Assembly (NCBI GenBank): GCA_964017065.1
Contig: OZ024783.1
Span: forward strand, 7,666,391 to 7,730,390
Reading direction: 5' to 3'
From: Haliclona indistincta
Taxonomy: Eukaryota > Porifera > Demospongiae > Haplosclerida > Chalinidae
Length of the DNA stretch: 64,000 nt
The stretch's first letter is position 1; each line of letters opens with the position of its first letter. The translations under genes were made by a program, and so were the position numbers. This document shows positions 32,128 to 42,136 of the stretch, one piece after another. A model generated the notes under the pieces. That model made no database searches and was not told the origin of the DNA. It saw only the letters and a list, made by a program, of their open reading frames with translations.

Positions 32128-33141
32128 ATGAACAATAGCAGTTGGTTAGTGGCTGATGCTGTCTCCATACCTCTGGCAGGAGTGTCTACCATTGCTTGTA
32201 TCATAGCTTTGGGAGTTCTGCTATACTACAAGATGTGGCGTTCATTCATCTATCGTTTGGTGCTCTACATCTTCATATCACTGATTGTCTTTTCTTTGAA
32301 TGCAATGATGCTTATGTTGTTTTACTTAAATATTTTCAATGAAGTAATGATCTGGTATCAAGAGATTGATTGGCAGAACAAAAATGGCCTTTACATTGCT
32401 TTTGTGGTTCCTATCGTTCTTTGTTATAGTTGTCTAGCGACTGCCTATCTGCTCATGACTAGTATAACTGTGTGTATATATCTTATGGCTCTCCACAACT
32501 ACCAGTTCACATATAAATCTGATCTTTTGTTGCTAGTTCTAACCGTTCTTTATTTAACGATTGTTATTATTTTGCTTATAATCTTAGCATGTGATCCACC
32601 TAATAAGCATTACTACATGTACAAGTCTCAAGAATATCTTCACACAGTGACTGTTATTTTTATATTATTATGTCTGCCATTTTTAGTAAATATTTTATTT
32701 GTTGGTCTGGCATTGGTGCCACTGTGCTGTAGAGCTTGTGGATATAATCTGTGTATGAAGACTGTTGCTTCAATAGAGAGTCACAGGAAGGCACTGAGAG
32801 AAATACTACCATTCTTCATTCTTATAGTGCCTTCTTTCTTGTTTTTCTTGTTATATCCAGAGTGGTTTTTTGGCAAACTCTATTATTATGAAGTTATGCA
32901 TGCAATATTCAGCACTCCTGGACTGGTGTCTGTTTCGTCTTTTGCTCTTCATCTCTACTTTATAAGGAAGAAGCTCAAAAGACTACGAGGCAGAAAAACA
33001 ACCATTACAGCACGTCAAACTCATCGCACAACATTCATCACTAGTGAAGGAATATCTGAGACATGTAACACTGAATGCCCACTATTGAGCGAGAGTACGG
33101 AGGACGCACGATATCTTCTCATGAAAAACAATTATGTGTAA
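32128..33141 (+). CDS. 7TM receptor-like protein, array gene 16 (intact)
   Basis: 337 residues and the closest sister of gene 13. The main differences are three extra residues in TM4 (YLTIVIILLIILACD) and scattered substitutions such as IDWQNKNG for FDWQDKNG and VASIESHRK for VATIESHRK. The tail LSESTEDARYLLMKNNYV is identical. The preceding GTTGCTCTCAGC sequence before the ATG resembles a splice acceptor. Confidence 0.82.
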   Translation: MNNSSWLVADAVSIPLAGVSTIACIIALGVLLYYKMWRSFIYRLVLYIFISLIVFSLNAMMLMLFYLNIFNEVMIWYQEIDWQNKNGLYIAFVVPIVLCYSCLATAYLLMTSITVCIYLMALHNYQFTYKSDLLLLVLTVLYLTIVIILLIILACDPPNKHYYMYKSQEYLHTVTVIFILLCLPFLVNILFVGLALVPLCCRACGYNLCMKTVASIESHRKALREILPFFILIVPSFLFFLLYPEWFFGKLYYYEVMHAIFSTPGLVSVSSFALHLYFIRKKLKRLRGRKTTITARQTHRTTFITSEGISETCNTECPLLSESTEDARYLLMKNNYV

Positions 33142-33547
33142 TGATTCAATATTATTATAATCATATAGGACATTTGTACATTTAAGTGTGTTATCAGTTA
33201 GGTACATCTGTACATGATTGAGTATCAGATACACATTGTTTATGCTGTCTCATTGCCTTCTAAACCATGTGACCAACATCTATATCAATCATCTTACATT
33301 AGGAGTGTTTTGTCACATGGTTGTCATAATCAAGGCAAGCAGTTGTATATCATAGTAGCTATGATTTATTATTGTAAAGTAGTTCATAAATATTCAAGAT
33401 CATTCTTTCCTATGATGACATTATGTCTTTGTTCTGTGTTTCTAGTTCGGTCAAATAGTTTTACTATTTATAGTAGTTTCAATGTTGGTAGCCAGCTAGT
33501 TTAGCTGAGATCAGAGAGTAGATTATCTGACTGCAAGATAATTATTA
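33142..33547. repeat. Spacer between genes 16 and 17, empty site for copy B
   Basis: Continuous with 29964-30360 apart from the element. It shows the uninterrupted insertion point of copy B at about 33160-33172. No gene is supported. Confidence 0.55.
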
Positions 33548-33917
33548 GTAGCAGAGAGATTTTTGTGGTCTTGCCTCTAGCAGGAGATTCTACCATTGCT
33601 AGCTTTGGAGGTTCTGCCTTCTTTCTTATTCCTCGTACTATAGTTGATGTGGGTACTTGATGAAATCAATTACTATAAGGTGAACATAACAGTTTACGGT
33701 ATTCCGGGACTAGACGTGTCTGCTTTGTCTTTTGCTCTTCATCTCTTCTTTATAAGGAAGAAACTCAAAAAGCCACGAGGCAGAAGAACCGATACTATAG
33801 CACCATCGTACAACAGTGTTCACTAGTGAAGGAATATCCGAGACATGTAACACTGATTGCCCACTATTGAGTGAGAGTATGGAGGACACACGGTATCTCC
33901 TCGTGAAAACAATTTTT
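33548..33917 (+). pseudogene. Receptor relic 17, deleted from TM1 to TM6
   Basis: Same structure and same deletion junction as the relic at 30361, with further small losses in TM1 (GGAGATTCTACCATTGC) and in the tail around 33805. It ends with TSEGISETC-like and SESMEDTRYLL-like sequence out of frame. The two relics are therefore copies of one ancestral pseudogene carried along by segmental duplication. Confidence 0.7.
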
Positions 33918-34195
33918 TAAATAATTTGGTTTGTATTTGTGTGATTCTCGATACTTGAGAGGTCCATGTATTTTTGTGATGGATTGTTTGTGTGCAGAGT
34001 GTGTTATCAGTTAGGCATAATTATCTGCACATGATTGGTACACGTTGTTTTTACAGTCACTTTACCTTTCAAAAGCATGTGATCAACAACTATATCAATC
34101 ATCTTATCATCTCAGATGATGTCTTTTTAACCCCATAGTAGTCAGCAGTGTAGTTCAGTTCTGTGTGTTTGTGCATTAGTATATTCTTATGCAAG

Positions 34196-35164
34196 ATGAA
34201 GCCTAGTAGCGGTCAACTTGCTGCTGGGATATCTCTGGCAGGAGTGTCTACCATTGCTTGTTTCATCGCTGTGGAAGTTCTGCTATACTACAAGATGTGG
34301 TGTTCATTCATCTATCGTTTGGTGCTCTACATGTTCATGTCTCTAATTGTCTATAACTCTTCTGTTGTAATTTTTTTCTCTATTCAACTGTTGTTTGATT
34401 CAACAACAACCAATAACATTGGTTTCAATGTCACTAAGATAATTTTCTTAAATGGCTGTCTAATGAACGCCTTCATGTTCATGACTAGTATAACTGTGTG
34501 TATATATCTTATGGCTCTCCACAACTACCAGTTCACATATAAATCTGATCTTTGCTTGCTCATCTCATCTGTTGTCTATCTAACAGCTGTTGTAACACTC
34601 ACTATTATTTACTTTGGAAATGTCAATAATAGTGAAGGAATGAGGATTGCCTATGGCATACTTGTGTTTCTAACTACTCCTATCAACATTGTATTCACAG
34701 CACTGACATTGGTGCCACTGTGCTGTAGAGCTTGTGGATATAACCTGTGTATGAAGACTGCTGCTACAATAGAGAGTCACAGGAAGGCACTGAGAGAAAT
34801 ACTACCATTCTTCATTCTTATGCTGCCGGATTTTTTTGTCGCTATGCTACAAGAAGTGCCTTTATTTAGTTATGATGGTCGTATTGTGTCTCCAGTAATT
34901 TTACTGACTCTGGGTCTTTTTTCTTCTTTGCTGTTTGTTGTACACCTCTTCTTTATAAGGAAGAATCTTGGAAGGCTACGAGGCGATAAAAGAGCTTTAA
35001 GAACAACCAACTATGGGTCAGTTTATCAGCGTCGCACTCATCGTACAGCAGTGTTCACTAGTGAAGGAATATCTGAGACATGTAACACTGAACACCTGCC
35101 TGTGAGTGAGGATGAGGAGGACTCACAATTCCTTCTTCAGAAGAACAATCTAATGCAATGTTGA
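34196..35164 (+). CDS. 7TM receptor-like protein, array gene 18 (intact)
   Basis: 322 residues from the ATG at 34196 (MKPSSGQLAAGISLAG); the upstream open codons have no ATG. ESTTTNSIGF subfamily with variants DSTTTNNIGFNVTK in the loop after TM2 and KMWCSFIYR in loop 1. TM4-TM5 loop YFGNVNNSEGMRIAYG. TM6 LPDFFVAMLQEVPLFSYDGR. The tail SEDEEDSQFLLQKNNLMQC keeps DxxxLL. It pairs with gene 9 by N-terminus and by the following deletion relic. Confidence 0.82.
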   Translation: MKPSSGQLAAGISLAGVSTIACFIAVEVLLYYKMWCSFIYRLVLYMFMSLIVYNSSVVIFFSIQLLFDSTTTNNIGFNVTKIIFLNGCLMNAFMFMTSITVCIYLMALHNYQFTYKSDLCLLISSVVYLTAVVTLTIIYFGNVNNSEGMRIAYGILVFLTTPINIVFTALTLVPLCCRACGYNLCMKTAATIESHRKALREILPFFILMLPDFFVAMLQEVPLFSYDGRIVSPVILLTLGLFSSLLFVVHLFFIRKNLGRLRGDKRALRTTNYGSVYQRRTHRTAVFTSEGISETCNTEHLPVSEDEEDSQFLLQKNNLMQC

Positions 35165-35328
35165 CCTTAGTAGCTGTCATTTCACACACAAATGTGTACT
35201 CTATCAATCACATCCATTATGTTGTTGATGTTATCTGTACAACACGGTACTATAAATTATAGTCTATAATTATTGAGTAGCCGATAGTTGATGACTGTAT
35301 TAGTGCGTGATTCACTGTTGCTCTCAGC

Positions 35329-35575
35329 ATGAACAACAGCAGTTGGTCTGTGATAAATGCTGTCTCCATGCCGGAGTGTCTACCATTGCTTGTATCATAG
35401 CTTTGGGAGTTCTGCTATACTACAAGATGTGGCGTACTTTCATCTATCGTTTGGTACTTTACATCTTCATATCACTGATTGTCTTTTCTTTGAATGCAAT
35501 AATATGACATAATTATAACACTGAGCCACTGTCCGTGAGTGAGGATGAGGAGGACTCACGGAAATAACCACCGAG
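35329..35575 (+). pseudogene. MNNSSWLV-type receptor relic with internal deletion (sister of 23024)
   Basis: Starts MNNSSWSVINAVS, then loses about 11 bp of the SIPLAGVS block (frameshift), continues through TM1 to FSLNAI, and jumps to the tail with a stop. The deletion removes TM2-TM7 as in the relic at 23024, although the exact junction differs by some 10-15 bp. It carries its own TAATTA insertion at 35510-35515. Confidence 0.7.
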
Positions 35576-36148
35576 AACTTTCCGAATCGTTGTATTTAGT
35601 GACTTAACTTGTATGTACCATCAAAAATAGTGATTTCACAATTTTTAATAGCATATAATTTCCATGGTTCATCAATTATTTTAAAGTAAACCTAATAGTT
35701 ACCCAAATACAATGTCCAACCATGGAAATACGATGCTCCAAGAAACACGAAAACATGACTAAACAAGTTAGTGGGACAAAATTAGCAATAAAAATTATTC
35801 TTAATACTAGGATTAACTCAGTGAATGAGTAGCAATATTTTGGTTCATGAGGCTACCACTGAACTAGCTGAGAGTGTGTGCAGATGAGACCACTACCAAT
35901 GAAGGTGCTCTTTTGTGTCCTAGTCCAATAACAATAGACTTCCATAAACTAACATTCTTAGATCATGTGTACATTTAAAGCAGCATTATCTTATCAAGTT
36001 ATGTTAACCTTCCTTTATGGAGTATGCCTATAGTGGCTACAGTGACATCAGTAGTTTGGTTTACTTATTGCATGTCTTTTTAACCCTGTAGTAGTCAGCA
36101 GTTTAGCTCAGTTCTGTGTGTTTGTGCAATAGTAGATTCTTATGCAAA
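35576..36148. repeat. Intergenic repeat before gene 20, empty TTAA site
   Basis: Homologous to 20786-21894 without the 568-bp insert (single TTAA at 35813-35816) and to 23311-23858. It ends with the subfamily leader. No gene is supported. Confidence 0.55.
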
Positions 36149-37127
36149 ATGAAGCTTAGTAGCGGTGAACTTGAGCTTGCTGTCTTCATATCTCTGGCAG
36201 GAGTGTCTACCATTGCTTGTATCATTGCTGTGGAAGTTCTGCTATACTACAAGATGTGGCATACATTCATCTATCGTTTGGTGCTCTACATGTTCATGTC
36301 TCTGATTGTCTATAACTCTAGTGAAGTAATTTTTTCCTCTATTCAACTGTTGTTTGAGTCAACAACAACCAATAGCATTGGTTTCAATGTCACTATGAAA
36401 ATTTTCTTTAATGGCTGCCTATCGAACGCCTTCATGCTCATGACCTGTATAACAGTGTGTATATAATTATCTTATGGCTCTCCACAACTACCAGTTCACA
36501 TATAAATCTGATTTTTGCTTGCTCATCTCATCTGTTGTCTATCTAACAGCTGTTGTAACACTCACTATTATTTACTATGGTAATGTCAATAATAGTGAAG
36601 AGGCAAGGATTGCCTTTAACATACTTGTGTTCCTAGCTATTCCTATCAACATTGTATTCATAGCACTGACATTGGTGCCACTGTGCTGTAGAGCTTGTGG
36701 ATATAACCTGTGTATGAAGACTGCTGCTACAATAGAGAGTCACAGGAAGGCACTGAGAGAAATACTACCATTCTTCATTCTTATAGTGCCTTCTTTCTTT
36801 GTCACTATGCTACAAGATGTGCCTTCATTTTATAATCGTGATGGTTTAATTGTCTCGATAGTAATTTTACTAATTCTGGGTGTTTTTTCTTCTCTGCTGT
36901 TTGCTTTACACCTCTTCTTTGTAAGGAAGAATCTTGGAAGGCTACGAGGCAATAAAAGAGCTTTAAAAACAACCAACTATGGCTCAGTTTATCGGCGTCG
37001 CATTCATCGTACAGCAGCGTTCGCTAGTGAACGAATTTCTGCAACATGTGACACTGAACACCTGCCTGTGATCGAGAGTGAGGAAGACACACGATTACTT
37101 CTCCTGAAAAATGATCGTGTGCATTGA
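36149..37127 (+). pseudogene. 7TM receptor, array gene 20 (4-bp insertion)
   Basis: The ATG at 36149 opens MKLSSGELELAVFISLAG. The frame is intact through TM3 and then stops at 36466, because the segment encoding TVCIYLMAL has TATAATTATCTT where other copies have TATATCTT. This 4-bp addition creates a TAA and shifts the frame. From 36474 the rest (MALHNYQFTYKSD to stop at 37127) is intact, ending ESEEDTRLLLLKNDRVH. The tail is of the gene 21-22 type, so this copy forms the transition between subfamilies. The clean remainder suggests a recent lesion. Confidence 0.75.
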
Positions 37128-37348
37128 CATACTTTTAGAAACTTAACGACTCAAAATTTATCCCATAATAATGGTAATAGTTTGTCTTGCTCTTGGGTGA
37201 TTGGTGCACACAAACCACTGATTTGATTGATCATGCAACTCTTGTGTTTGTCTCATGTGCACATGATTATAATATCTTATACACATTGTTTGTACTGTCA
37301 TTTTTACCATCACGACCATGTTATCATCTATGTTATCAATCGTTTTAC
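37128..37348. other. 3' flank of gene 20
   Basis: Shared with the flanks of genes 21 and 22 (39917-40110, 41587-41800). No gene. It ends at the insertion point of the MITE. Confidence 0.5.
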
Positions 37349-38577
37349 CAGAGATAATATATACTACGTAACCGGGATAGGAAACTCTATTTAAGCGAAT
37401 GAAACAACCCGCGTTATAAACGTGATACGTCACCTGACGTCTCAAAATGTCTACTTCAATATGCATGTAAGCAGACCGAGAAGCAGACGTACATCATGAG
37501 CTATTGCTGGACCTAAAAGAGCTGGAAAGTGACACTGCCTGTACGTGGAAGCCATTCGACAATTTCTTTGTCTGGACAAAGAAGTAGTCGAATGGCTAAT
37601 ACGTTCGACGGCAGAAGCTAGTCGAACGTATGAGCAGATGCTAGACTCCGTCAAGCCAAGGCGATCTGTAACTTCCAAGCTGGATAAGCCTTACCACGAG
37701 TTCTCTGTTGGCAAAGGCTTTGAAACATGCATGTGCTAGCTTGACTTTAAAATTGCTACATTATTATTGTAAATAATATTATTATATTATTGCTTTGAAA
37801 TTGCTATACTACTGAGTCACTGGGAGGGATAGACTGTGATGGAGCTGGCTTCTGCTGAACATGTGACTTCCTTTTGAGCCCAAGTTTGCCTTTACTTCTT
37901 CCTTCCAAGACTTGCCACGCCTACAAAATGGGAGAACAATACAAATTACATGATACTTTCAGTCGGTATAGCTCTTTTAGATACTATTGCAGTTCAAATT
38001 TTACGAAGTATAACAACATTCCAACATACACTCTACTTACCTACAGGCATATGCATACTCATACTGTAAGCTTGTAAGAGAAAACGTGTCAAAACTATAT
38101 GCACCATATGACACGAGAGACAGAAACAATTTGCTTTTTGCTCGCCGTAAACGGCGAATAGGAACATAAAACCTTGACTAAACAACACACCGACACATTC
38201 ACATTGAATAAGTACTGGAGCTAGCCAAGCAAACCCAAACACTTCGAAGTAAACGTGTCTAAAAGTGTACAGGCAATACAAACAGGCTTACCTCGGTTGA
38301 AGATCCATTTCACAATCGTGTATTTCCATTGCTACTGCCAGTAAACACCGACATCGTGAAAGAACAACCCTTGAGAAGTAGGAAGGAAGTCGGTTTACAG
38401 AAAAGACGAGACGCGGAAAATTGCTACAGAGCGAGTTTCTCTGTCAAGTGTGAGTCGCCGAGCAGTTAATGAGCATAACGCGGGCTGTTTCAGACTGATG
38501 ACGTCACGTAATACATTTTGATATGGTACCGTAAATAGAGTTTCCTATCCCGGTTACGTAGTATATATTATCTCTGG
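37349..38577. mobile_element. hAT-like MITE, about 1.23 kb, with empty sites in paralogues
   Basis: CAGAGATAATATATAC at the left end is mirrored at the right, giving a TIR of about 46 bp (37349-37394 and 38532-38577). GTTTTAC flanks both ends as a 7-bp duplication, and the uninterrupted CGTTTTACAATAG is present in the flanks of genes 21 and 22 (about 40105 and 41805). A CAGAG terminus is typical of hAT elements, which usually duplicate 8 bp. Internal open frames (for example 37545-37739 plus, 38033-38281 minus) are not recognised and probably not coding. Confidence 0.78.
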
Positions 38578-38941
38578 TTTTACTATAGGAAGTCTGTTGC
38601 GTCTCTCTGGTTGCCATGATACTGGTACTCTGAGTCACTAATAAAATCTTTGTGGACATAATAAATAATATATGATCTGAGACTGTGTGGTTAAAGCAGT
38701 TACCACAATACCACATGTGACTATGTTATATGCAACAACACCTCATGTGACTGTGTTACATGCATCACTTTATGAATTGCCAAAGTACACAAAAGACTTC
38801 TGTACATCACATGTATGATATCTCTTGCAGTCCAATATCTTGGTTAAGGTAACAATTTAGTGTACCAGTCACTTGCCCAACCAGCTAGTGTATCTCAATC
38901 ACTGTATAGTGCTCACTGCAGTGTTCTTTAATTGTCGCAGC

Positions 38942-39916
38942 ATGACAAATAGCAGCTACTTCGTGGTTGCTGCTTATATATCTCTGGCAGGAATGTCTAC
39001 CATTGCTTGTATCATCGCTGTGGAAGTTCTGCTATACTACAAGATGTGGCATACATTCATCTATCGTTTGGTGCTCTACATGTTCATGTCTCTGATTGCC
39101 TTTAACTCTAGTGCGGTAATTTTTATCTCTATTGAACTGTTGTTTGAGTCAACAGCAACCAACAGCATTGGTTTCGTTGTCACTATGATAATTTTCTTAA
39201 ATAGCTGTCTAACGAACGCCTTCATGCTCATGACTAGTATAACTGTGTGTATATATCTTATGGCTCTCCACAACTACCAGTTCACATATAAATCTGATCT
39301 TTGCTTGCTCATCTCATCTGTTGTCTATCTAACAATTGTTGGAACATTCACAATAATTATTATTTACTTTGGAAATGTCAATAATAGTGAAGGGATGAGG
39401 ATTGCCTATGGCATACTCGTGTTTCTAACTATTCCTATCAACATTGTATTCACAGCACTGACATTGGTGCCACTGTGCTGTAGAGCTTGTGGATATAACC
39501 TTTGTATGAAGACTGCTGCTACAATAGAGAGTCACAGGAAGGCACTGAGAGAAATACTACCATTCTTCATTCTTATGCTGCCTGATTTCTTTGACGCTAT
39601 GCTACAAGTAGTACCTTTATTTAATTATGATGGTACTATTGTGTCTCAATTAATTTTAATGACTATGGGTCTTTTTTCTTCTTTGCTGTTTGCCGTACAC
39701 CTCTTCTTTATAAGGAAGAATCTTGGAAGGCTACGAGGCAATAAAAGAGCTTTAAGAACTACCAACTATGGGTCAGTTTATCAGCGTCGCACTCATCGTA
39801 CAGCAGTGTTCACTAGTGAAGGAATATCTGAGACGTGTAACACTGAACACTTGCCTGTGATTGAGAGTGAGGAAGACACACGATTTCTTCTCCTGAAGAA
39901 TGATCATGAGCATTGA
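38942..39916 (+). CDS. 7TM receptor-like protein, array gene 21 (intact)
   Basis: 324 residues from the ATG at 38942 (MTNSSYFVVAAYISLAG); the frame is open 23 codons further up but without an ATG. The N-terminus resembles the MTNSSFF group, while the body is ESTTTNSIGF-type (FESTATNSIGFVVTM). This makes it a mosaic of two subfamilies. TM4 carries two extra residues (TFTIIIIYFGNVNNSEG). The tail is SEGISETC, then ESEEDTRFLLLKNDHEH. TTGTCGCAGC directly before the ATG looks like a splice acceptor. Confidence 0.82.
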   Translation: MTNSSYFVVAAYISLAGMSTIACIIAVEVLLYYKMWHTFIYRLVLYMFMSLIAFNSSAVIFISIELLFESTATNSIGFVVTMIIFLNSCLTNAFMLMTSITVCIYLMALHNYQFTYKSDLCLLISSVVYLTIVGTFTIIIIYFGNVNNSEGMRIAYGILVFLTIPINIVFTALTLVPLCCRACGYNLCMKTAATIESHRKALREILPFFILMLPDFFDAMLQVVPLFNYDGTIVSQLILMTMGLFSSLLFAVHLFFIRKNLGRLRGNKRALRTTNYGSVYQRRTHRTAVFTSEGISETCNTEHLPVIESEEDTRFLLLKNDHEH

Positions 39917-40620
39917 CATACTTTTAGAGACTTAACAACTCAAAATGTACCCCCATATTCTTGGTGCACATAAACCACTGATTTGATTGATCATGTAACT
40001 CTTGTGTTTGTCTCATGTGCACATGATTATAATAATTATCTGATACACATCGTTTGTATTGTCATTTTTACCATCACAACCATGTGATCATCTTTATCAA
40101 TCGTTTTACAATAGGAAGTATTTGCGTCTCTTTGGTTGCCATGATACTGGTACTCTGAGTCATTAATAAAATCCTTGTGGACATAATATATAATATATTA
40201 TGATCTGAGACTGTGTGGTTAAAGCAGTTACCACTATACTTCATGTGACTTGTTACTTGCATCACTACAACACCTCATGTGACTGTTTTATATGCAACAA
40301 CTGCCAAAGTACACAAAAGACTTATGTACATCACATGTATGTTATCTCTTGTTGTCCAATAGCTTGGTTAAGGTGACAATTTAGTGTACCAGTCACTTGT
40401 GCCCAACCAGCTAGTGTAGCTCAATCACTGTATAGTGCTCACTGCAGTGTATGAATTGCCAAAGTACACAAAAGACTTATGTACATCACATGTATGTTAT
40501 CTCTTGTTGTCCAATAGCTTGGTCAAGGTGACAATTTAGTGTACCAGTCACTTGCCCAACCAGCTAGTGTAGCTCAATCACTGTATAGTGCTCTCTGCAG
40601 TGTTCTTTATCTGTCGCAGC
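39917..40620. repeat. Intergenic repeat with internally duplicated leader
   Basis: About 110 bp of the gene 22 leader (AAAGTACACAAAAGACTTATG through ATAGTGCTC) occur twice in a row (about 40308-40448 and 40454-40592). A TAATTA insertion relative to sister flanks is at 40033-40038. No gene is supported. Confidence 0.55.
40559..40620 (+). promoter_or_regulatory. Conserved leader of the MTNSS receptor group
   Basis: AACCAGCTAGTGTAGCTCA, then CACTGTATAGTGCTC, then a pyrimidine-rich TGTTCTTTATCTGTCGCAGC immediately before the ATG. The block is repeated with few changes before genes 21, 23, 25, 26, 27 and 28. The end resembles a 3' splice site (polypyrimidine tract plus CAG), suggesting a 5' UTR intron or a leader acceptor; the GTGTAGCTCA core may mark the promoter or transcript start. 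No donor site is identified. Confidence 0.4.
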
Positions 40621-41586
40621 ATGACTAATAGCAGCTTCTTCGAAGCTAATGTTGTCTCCATATCTCTGGCAGGAGTGTCTATCATTGCTTGTATCATCGC
40701 TGTGGAAGTTCTGCTATACTACAAGATGTGGCGTACATTCATCTATCGTTTGGTGCTCTACATGTTCATGTCTCTGATTGTCTATAACTCTTCTGTGGTA
40801 ATTTTTCTCTCTATTGAGCTGTTGTTTGAGTCAACAACAACCAACAGCATTGGTTTCAATGTCATTGTGGGAATTTTCTTTAATGGCTGTCTATCGAACG
40901 CCTTCATGCTCATGACCTGTATAACTGTGTGTATATATCTTATGGCTCTCCACAACTACCAGTTCACATATAAATCTGATCTTTGCTTGCTCATCTCATC
41001 TGTTGTCTATCTAACAATTGTTGTTACGCTCTCTATTATTTACTATGGTGATGTCAATAATAGTAAAGAGACATGGATTGCCTATACAATACTTGTGTTC
41101 CTAGCTACTCCTATCAACATTGTATTCACAGCACTGACATTGGTGCCACTGTGCTGTAGAGCTTGTGGATATAACCTGTGTATGAAGACTGCTGCTACAA
41201 TAGAGAGTCACAGGAAGGCACTGAGAGAAATACTACCATTCTTCATTCTTATAGTGCCTTCTTTCTTTGTCACTATGCTACAAGGTGTTTATAGTCGTGA
41301 TGGTTTTATTGTCTCGATAGTAATTTTACTAATTCTAGGTGTTTTTTCTTCTTTGCTGTTTGCTTTACACCTCTTCTTTGTAAGGAAGAATCTTGGAAGG
41401 CTACGAGGCAATAAAAGATCTTTAAGAACAACCAACTATGGGTCAGTTTATCAGCGTCGCACTCATCGTACAGCAGTATTCACTAGTGTAAGAATATCTG
41501 AGACATGTAACACTGAATACCTGCCTGTGATTGAGAGTGAGGAAGACACACGATTACTTCTCCTGAAGAATGATCATGTGCATTGA
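40621..41586 (+). CDS. 7TM receptor-like protein, array gene 22 (intact)
   Basis: 321 residues from the ATG at 40621 (MTNSSFFEANVVSISLAG). Like gene 21 it combines the MTNSSFF N-terminus with an ESTTTNSIGF body. The TM4-TM5 loop is YYGDVNNSKETWIAYT. The loop after TM6 is shortened (MLQGVYSRDGF). In the tail the usual SEGISET is changed to SVRISET, and the end is ESEEDTRLLLLKNDHVH, close to gene 20. Confidence 0.82.
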   Translation: MTNSSFFEANVVSISLAGVSIIACIIAVEVLLYYKMWRTFIYRLVLYMFMSLIVYNSSVVIFLSIELLFESTTTNSIGFNVIVGIFFNGCLSNAFMLMTCITVCIYLMALHNYQFTYKSDLCLLISSVVYLTIVVTLSIIYYGDVNNSKETWIAYTILVFLATPINIVFTALTLVPLCCRACGYNLCMKTAATIESHRKALREILPFFILIVPSFFVTMLQGVYSRDGFIVSIVILLILGVFSSLLFALHLFFVRKNLGRLRGNKRSLRTTNYGSVYQRRTHRTAVFTSVRISETCNTEYLPVIESEEDTRLLLLKNDHVH

Positions 41587-42136
41587 CATACTTTTAGAAA
41601 CTTAACGACTCAAAATATATCCCATAATAATGGTAATATTAGTTTGTCTTGCTCTTGGGTGATTGGTCACATAAACCAGTGATTTGATTGATCATGCAAC
41701 TCTTGTGTTTGTCTCATGTACACATGATTAAAATATCTTATTCACATAATTTTTATTGTCATTTTTACCGTCACAACTTTGTGATCATCTATATCAATCG
41801 TTTTACAATAGAAAGTCTTTGCGTCACTCTGGTTGCCATGATACTGGTACTCTGAGTCATCACTATATCCCTTTTGGACATAATATATAATCTGAGACTG
41901 TGTGGTTAAAGCAGTTACCACAACACCACAACACCTCATGTGACTGTGTTACATGCATCACTACATATGAATTGCCAAAGTACACAAAAGACTTATGTAC
42001 ATCACATGTATGTTATCTCTTGTTGTCCAATAGCTTGGTCAAGATGACAATTTGGTGTACCAGTCACTTCCCCAACCACCTAGTGTTGATCAATCACTGT
42101 CTAGTGCTCACTGCAGTGTTCTTTATCTGTCGCAGC

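Noticed and set aside
41900..42136. Upstream extension of gene 23 (and of genes 9, 12, 18, 20-22, 24, 26, 28) to the first open codon
   Set aside because: The extra codons begin at GTG or TTG, lie in the leader, and are not homologous between subfamilies; the aligned ATG is the better start.
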